NCBI GenBank assembly: GCA_022497155.1
Contig: MU385712.1
Location: 681,765 to 745,764, forward strand
Source: Whalleya microplaca
Lineage: Eukaryota > Ascomycota > Sordariomycetes > Xylariales > Xylariaceae
DNA length: 64,000 bases
Direction of reading: 5' to 3'
Part shown: positions 58,601 through 64,000 of the stretch, in pieces
Position numbering within the stretch: the stretch's first letter is position 1
Layout: each line of letters starts with the position of its first letter
Notes under the pieces: model-generated
What the model was told of the DNA's origin: nothing
The model's database searches: none
Seen by the model: only the letters and a program-made list of their open reading frames with translations
Program-made: the position numbers and the translations under genes

Positions 58601-60058
58601 TGTGGTAAGATTTTGAGGCCTGAACATTCTATCAAGTAAATCTTGCATCATGTATGGGGTACTCCAGATTATTTACATATCTCAACACGGATCATCGTGA
58701 GCACCTGCGTAGGCTAGACCCTCCCATGAGGCAGTCTACCCCGTGGGCCGGCCCAAAGGACACGCACTCGCATTGACGCCTGTGGGGACAACCCTTGAAT
58801 CCCCAGGTATTGAGATACAGCCAAGCGCTGCATCTCTAACCATTGTTTACCCGATGATACCCTACGCCTAATAATTACTAATGTCTCCATGAAAACTAAA
58901 TAGAATAATTGCCGATTGGCACCTATCCAAGATGCGGAGGTAAGTAAAGACATCCGGCGTCTATGTATGTAGGTCGGAGACCGATAATTTAAAGTGGCGT
59001 AGTTTGCTATGGTCAGATCTTAGCGAATATTCTGCGGCTCATTGCATCCGTATATCCAACCCATACCGGGACAGGTCGGAAAGCTTTTTCAACCCGACAG
59101 CGTTATCTCCGACAAAAGCCATACGTTTATTTCAATGAACTGATCCTGCAGGACCACCGCAAATCTGTCGAGATAAGAAGATTCTCTGAGATCCAATCCA
59201 AATAATCAACATAGATCTATTAGCAGAATCTTAACCTAATGCTTTGAACAATGACCAGCGTCAGCCAACCAAGAGGACACAACCTTCGGCAATACCCGAC
59301 CTTGCAAGTAGGGGTGGATCGTCAATTCAAGCTTCCCAGCCCCTTGCTTGAAGGGATATATGCCGTAAGCGGAAACTATTAGCAAATAGAAACGCTCGAA
59401 TCTCGTTCGGTCTGCAGTTCTAGTTTAGTGAGGCAAAGCTAAGAAATTTCTTCGCCTTCTAGAAGGTCCACAATACTACCAATCATGTAAGACAAAAGGA
59501 AATATCGTGATCTCATAACAGTCGTCGGTGGCTTTCCGTCGCATAGCCCGGTATTCCCTCGGGCAGGTAATAGCCAGTATGGACCAGTATGGACCAGAAT
59601 AAACGGTCGGATTGATAAGGGTCGCAGTCGTGAGCGGCTCTTCGTGTGATGGACCCGTTGTCAAATCACGAACGGGTCAAATCACGCGGCCCCTCCGTCA
59701 TCTCGGTGTCGTGGAGAGAAACCGCCGCTTACGAGGTGGCCACTGCCACTGCGAAACGTAATACAAATTGTGTCGATCACCGGGGTCTTCGTCATGGCCA
59801 TGCTCTTATCCACATAGGGTTCACCCTACGGCCTGTCTGTGGAACTCAATTCTACTTGAGTCGCGTGCTCCCCCGTCGCAAAAGGCAGCCTCTGGAGTAA
59901 TACTTTTAAAGTTCCAAGGTTCTGCATGAGCACGTCCAGTTGGATCTTAGTAAGAAAGGCAAATTGGATTCAACCTTGCTCATCGCACCTGTCAGCCTCC
60001 TCCGCCCACGAACGACGACATATTTCCGACTGACAGCCAGTCAGTCTACCACCACATC
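55601..60058. other. Long gene-free region
   Basis: 4.5 kb without a supported gene, the longest such stretch in the window. Frames are short and AT-rich; no LTR, terminal repeats or array found by eye. The last 400 bp hold the promoter of the amino-acid permease and are more GC-rich. Confidence 0.5.
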
Positions 60059-61509
60059 ATGGACAACAAGGAGAAGCGGCTTGATGGTAGCTTGCAGCTC
60101 TCTCACGATGTGACACCTAATAGTGAAGAAGTTGGTCAAGTCACCGATGTCACTGGATTCGAGGCGGCGAAGGCTGCCACCGGCAGCGCCCACTTTAACC
60201 GGCTGGGATGGAAGAGGCTCACAATAGTTCTGATCGTCGAAGCCATTGCTCTGGGTAGTCTGAGTATGCCCTCAGCCTTCGCGACGTTAGGAATGGTAGC
60301 AGGCGTCATCCTCAGTGTCGGCATAGGCTTCATAGCCATCTACACCAGCTATGTCGTCGGCCAGGTTAAGCTCAAGTACCCTGAAATTCACCACTATGCT
60401 GATGCGGGTCGACTGATCGCTGGACGGTTCGGATATGAGTTAGTTAGCGTCATGTTTGTCCTGCAGTTGATCTTTCTCGTTGGATCACACTGTCTTACAG
60501 GCACGATCGCGTTTCTCAACATCACCAACAACGGAGCCTGCTCGCTAGTGTTTGGTGTCGTCTCCGCCATCATCCTCCTGCTTCTGGCTGTCCCCCCTTC
60601 GTTTGCCGAGGTTGCCATCCTGGGCTATATCGACTTTGTGTCCATCATGGCCGCCATCGGTGTTACTATCATCGCAACGGGTATCCAACGAACAGACGCG
60701 GGTGTTAGCTCCAACTGGTCTGCGTGGCCAGAAGAAAACGTCACCTTTTCCAAGGCCTTCATCGCCATTACCAACATCGTCTTCGCCTACAGTTTCGCCG
60801 TGTGCCAGTTCTCATTCATGGACGAGATGCACACCCCAAAGCACTTCGTCAAATCCATCTGGGCGCTCGGTCTTATTGAGATCGTAATCTACACCCTGAC
60901 GGGTGCTTTGATCTACTCCTTCGTTGGGATGGATGTTAAATCACCGGCCCTGCTGTCAGCTGGCTCGCTGGTGTCAAAGGTTGCATTCGGTATCGCGTTG
61001 CCTGTCATCTTTATCTCAGGGTCCATCAACACGACGGTCGTAGCTCGTTACATCCACGGTCGCATATATAAGAACTCGCTTACCCGATTCATCAACACGA
61101 CCAAGGGCTGGACTAGCTGGTTGGTGCTCATCACGGTTATCACAATAATCGCATGGGTTATCGCTGAGGCCATCCCCTTCTTTTCCGACCTGTTGTCGAT
61201 CTGCTCGTCGCTGTTCATTTCTGGTTTCACTTTCTACTTGCCCGCGTTATTATGGTTCATGGTTATCAAAGAGGGCAAATGGTACTCGAAGGACAACTTA
61301 TGGTTGAGTGTCCTCAACGGTTTGGTGTTTATTATTGGGATCGTCGTGTTGGTTGGCGGCACGTACTCGAGTATTGTCGATATCGTAAGTTCCACCCTCC
61401 CTAGCTATTTTACTCGGTTATGTGGTCGATTCCTAATATCATTTTGTAGATTGATGGATATACAAAGGGCAACGTTCGGGGCGCGTTCACTTGTGCGCCA
61501 TTTGAATAA
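60059..61509 (+). CDS. Amino acid permease of the AAAP family (Aa_trans)
   Basis: Exons 60059..61384 and 61450..61509, joined over a 65-bp GTAAGT...TGTAG intron; 461 residues. It should import neutral amino acids across the plasma membrane with protons. The N-terminus is a hydrophilic tail (MDNKEKRLDG...) before LGWKRLTIVLIVEAIALGSLSMPSAFATLGM, the family's first helix region. About eleven hydrophobic segments follow, with AYSFAVCQFSFMDEMHTPKHF in the middle and TYSSIVDI at the end. The last exon gives IDGYTKGNVRGAFTCAPFE, the conserved tail that unspliced reading would miss. It resembles the fungal neutral-amino-acid permease (mtr-like) group; substrate not determined. The start ATG follows a C/A-rich leader. 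Confidence 0.93.
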
Positions 61510-63717
61510 AGACGAATAGACGATTACAATCGGACTAGAAAGACAAGACGGCTTTGGCAAGGAGCCAACGATTTTACGACTCGACGAAACCATCAAGGCG
61601 CGCCCTTCTGTCACTAGAGTTCCCGCTGATGTCATCTTCATACCCGTTACGTTATAAAGCTAGAGGTACATATCACTGTGTGAATTGTTACTATCACAGC
61701 GCTAGAAGGCGGTTGGCATCGTTAGAGCTTGGTCATTGGTTCTTCAGGAGTTGTTGAGTTGGGTTACCGTGTCTATAGGATTACGTTAGGCGTCGCATTG
61801 ATGTTGTTTTTAGCGTGTATAGTGTAACAATAAGTCCTTTATAGGCGCATGATATTTTCAGTCTTGTCATACGTGCAAATTTGGTTATGAGGAATTTTCC
61901 TGTGGCACCAGCAAATTTCTCTTGCGCATCATACGATGCCATGCAATTTAGTGTCAGCTCGTAAAAGAGCTATAAAGATTCTCTCGTACTACATCTGCTC
62001 TCCGGTAACGGTCTTGTCAGAGGGATATGGTAGCTGGATAGTCCTCGTGGTAGAAACACCCACATACACAGAAGCAGATGCAGGTTAACCACCACACGTT
62101 CATAGAATCGTATGACTGGGCACTCTGATTTTATTCCTGTTCACTATTAGTCGTCATATACCCTTAAGGCTCTCCGGCTCTAGCCCAGCTAGGTCTCTTT
62201 GCCGAAACCCCTAATATCACTCCCACTCGCAAAGCAACTCCACAGCAGGATCTTGCCACCTACCTCCTCTTTCCCGATTTATACGCCAGGGAGAATTCGT
62301 GACTATAAGGAAAACCCGGAATTGAAACTACGTGGTGGAGATTATTGGCATATCACCGACATACAGGGCACAAGTTACACTTGCACAACCCTTTCTGGTG
62401 TTCCGTCGTGCCACAACGTTGGAAGGATCGTACAATACACGGCGAATGAGGTTGAATTGACTGTTAATGTTTTAGTCATATGGCGGATAATAGAAATATA
62501 TATTTCCTCGGACTGATACTGCCATTGCACCGCTAAATGCCTACACCGAGCACTCTCCCTGCCTTAGAGGCATTATTCCTATTGAACGTACGAACACAAT
62601 CTGGAGTTTATTTAGTATTGGCATGCGTGAAAGTACGACAAGATTTATGATATGGCTCGTCAAACATTGCTAACAGATGCCGATGTTTAAACTACCAGCT
62701 AGGCACCAATGAGATATAGTACCGTCACTCATTCCTAAGAGTCGGAACAACTCCTACAGAACTATAAAACGTTTACTGAAATTCGTAAACAATTTTCGTA
62801 GGTGTATTGGTTTACAGGTCTTATGCACCGGTCAATAAAAATAGCTATAGTCTAGCGAGGCCATGTCACAATCTCTCTATGTGCTCTCCCCTACCGCCTC
62901 AATCCCTAGACTATCGTTTCCACACCCTTAAACCGTACATGGAGATTCCATCAACCGTAATATCAGTGGGAAGACTGGATCAGTTTTCCCTCTTCAAGCG
63001 GCGCAAAGTGACACGTGCTCTCAGGTTCATAAACAAGGTGCTCCTGTTGACCTTAACGGAAGATGCCTTAGACAATTCGCTTTTAGTCACCATTAAAGGA
63101 CATTCCAATTCCACGTTAAGAGTTAAGATGTCTGAGCTGGTAGAGGAGACGACATCTGACGTGGAAGTAACCATCATCGTGGACTTCCAATGGTTGCTTT
63201 TCTGAATCCAACACTTACTAGTGATCACGCCGTTCTGTTGTGACTGCACTGGTTGGAGTGAAGATTTAAAGCACGGCTTCAAATATTAGACCTATTTTCC
63301 AGTTGAAGGGGCCCGGATAGGCATCCATTTCGGTTGTTAGAGCATAACCATCTTTGGTAGAAGTTGAACATCTATAGAATGCCATTGATTACATGTAGCA
63401 CACTGACGATCCAAGCATCTAACAGACACAGTGTGAACGCGAATGCGACAGACAGGCCGACAATTGATGGCTTTTCTTCATGCTATTGCGGACATTTCCC
63501 ATATACATTAGCATCTTAAAGGCATGAGTCTATGTTCATTTTCTAATTATCCCAATATTGTCCATTTCGAATTGAAGTGTGACACGCCCCAACACAACGG
63601 CGATAGATAGCAGATGGTAGATAGGAGCCTCAATTGGCGTTGCCGAGACTAACAATTACGTTAAGCGCATTAAGCAAGTCTAGGTAGATCTGGCGCATCT
63701 CAGACCAGTTCTAATGG
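61510..63717. other. Intergenic region before the tRNA
   Basis: 2.2 kb. A 105-codon frame at 62199 begins with a non-ATG codon, and a 132-codon frame at 62807 has no family motif; neither is called. AT-rich otherwise. Confidence 0.5.
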
Positions 63718-63829
63718 GGTTGGCTAGTGTAACGGTTAGCACGGCAGATTTTGAGCCGCTGGGAGATTCGTCCTCTGCCGCGTGTCATGTGGTCTTCTGC
63801 AGATCTGGGTTCGATTCCCAGGCCGACCT
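63718..63829 (+). tRNA. tRNA-Gln (anticodon TTG) with intron
   Basis: The acceptor stem GGTTGGC pairs with GCCGACC. The D-arm is GTG...CAC around TAACGGTTAG. The anticodon stem GCAGA/TCTGC encloses the loop TT-TTG-A, interrupted after position 37 by an intron of about 40 bp (63755-63794). The T-arm CTGGG-TTCGATT-CCCAG is perfect and the discriminator base is T, as in eukaryotic tRNA-Gln. Internal promoter boxes are present (A box TAGTGTAACGG-like, B box GGTTCGATTCC). Confidence 0.92.
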
Positions 63830-64000
63830 TCGTGTAGCAACTATAATGCTTTGCTACAATTTTTGGCCTAGTTGTATATATATGTTTCGTTAACTAGATA
63901 CGCACTTCTTACTTGCAATGGCACTTTGTAGCATGCATATAGTGAAAGGGGTGCTGGGTGCATAGGCAGTCTCGCTGCATTCTTTCTTTTGGTTTTGGCA

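Noticed and set aside
62199..62516. 105-codon frame
   Set aside because: Begins with a non-ATG codon; no in-frame ATG or splice acceptor that makes a convincing gene.
62807..63205. 132-codon frame with an overlapping 100-codon frame on the other strand
   Set aside because: Both strands open equally, and neither has a recognisable domain.
1..64000. CRISPR arrays, operons and bacterial-style ribosome binding sites
   Set aside because: The sequence is eukaryotic nuclear DNA with spliceosomal introns; no regularly spaced repeat arrays were seen.

Overview
The window is nuclear DNA from a filamentous ascomycete (Pezizomycotina). The evidence is short 46-80 bp spliceosomal introns with GT...GCTAAC/CTAAC...AG signals, gene families typical of that group (Zn2Cys6 regulator, CYP53, UNC93-like and MFS carriers, amadoriase, type-B beta-mannosidase), an intron-bearing tRNA-Gln, and an LTR element whose mutation pattern looks like repeat-induced point mutation (RIP). 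I do not assign a genus. Exons were assembled by hand from splice signals, frame continuity and recalled family motifs. No alignment was run.

Layout. 1-10 kb: the end of an unknown gene, a bZIP regulator, a luciferase-domain protein and long gene-free stretches. 10-16 kb: an NmrA-like reductase, an 8-exon MFS sugar-type transporter and, divergent from it, a flavocytochrome b2-like 2-hydroxyacid dehydrogenase. That last gene is split by a 150-bp hAT-like MITE with an 8-bp target duplication; exact removal of element plus one duplication restores frame. 16-29.4 kb: a small orphan gene, a beta-mannosidase, a GT31-like glycosyltransferase, a single-pass surface protein and a secreted M6-type metalloprotease. 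29.46-31.68 kb: an LTR retrotransposon relic (215-bp LTRs, GAAGA target duplication). 32.6 kb: a cysteine-rich orphan with two Zn2Cys6-like modules.

34.3-51.1 kb looks like an aromatic-catabolism cluster: a Zn2Cys6 regulator, an extradiol-type ring-cleavage dioxygenase, a divergent FAD aromatic monooxygenase, a fumarylacetoacetate-hydrolase-family enzyme, an UNC93-like carrier, a peroxisomal amadoriase (possibly a passenger) and a CYP53-type benzoate 4-hydroxylase. Read as a pathway, import and hydroxylation feed ring cleavage, and the FAH-family enzyme handles the cleavage product. This is a meta-cleavage logic less usual in fungi than intradiol cleavage. A 9-bp word, CGGAGGAAC, occurs as an inverted pair between dioxygenase and monooxygenase and again upstream of the FAH gene, making it a candidate site for the cluster regulator.

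51-64 kb: the housekeeping SDA1 ribosome-biogenesis gene, a long gene-free stretch, an amino-acid permease and an intron-containing tRNA-Gln(TTG).
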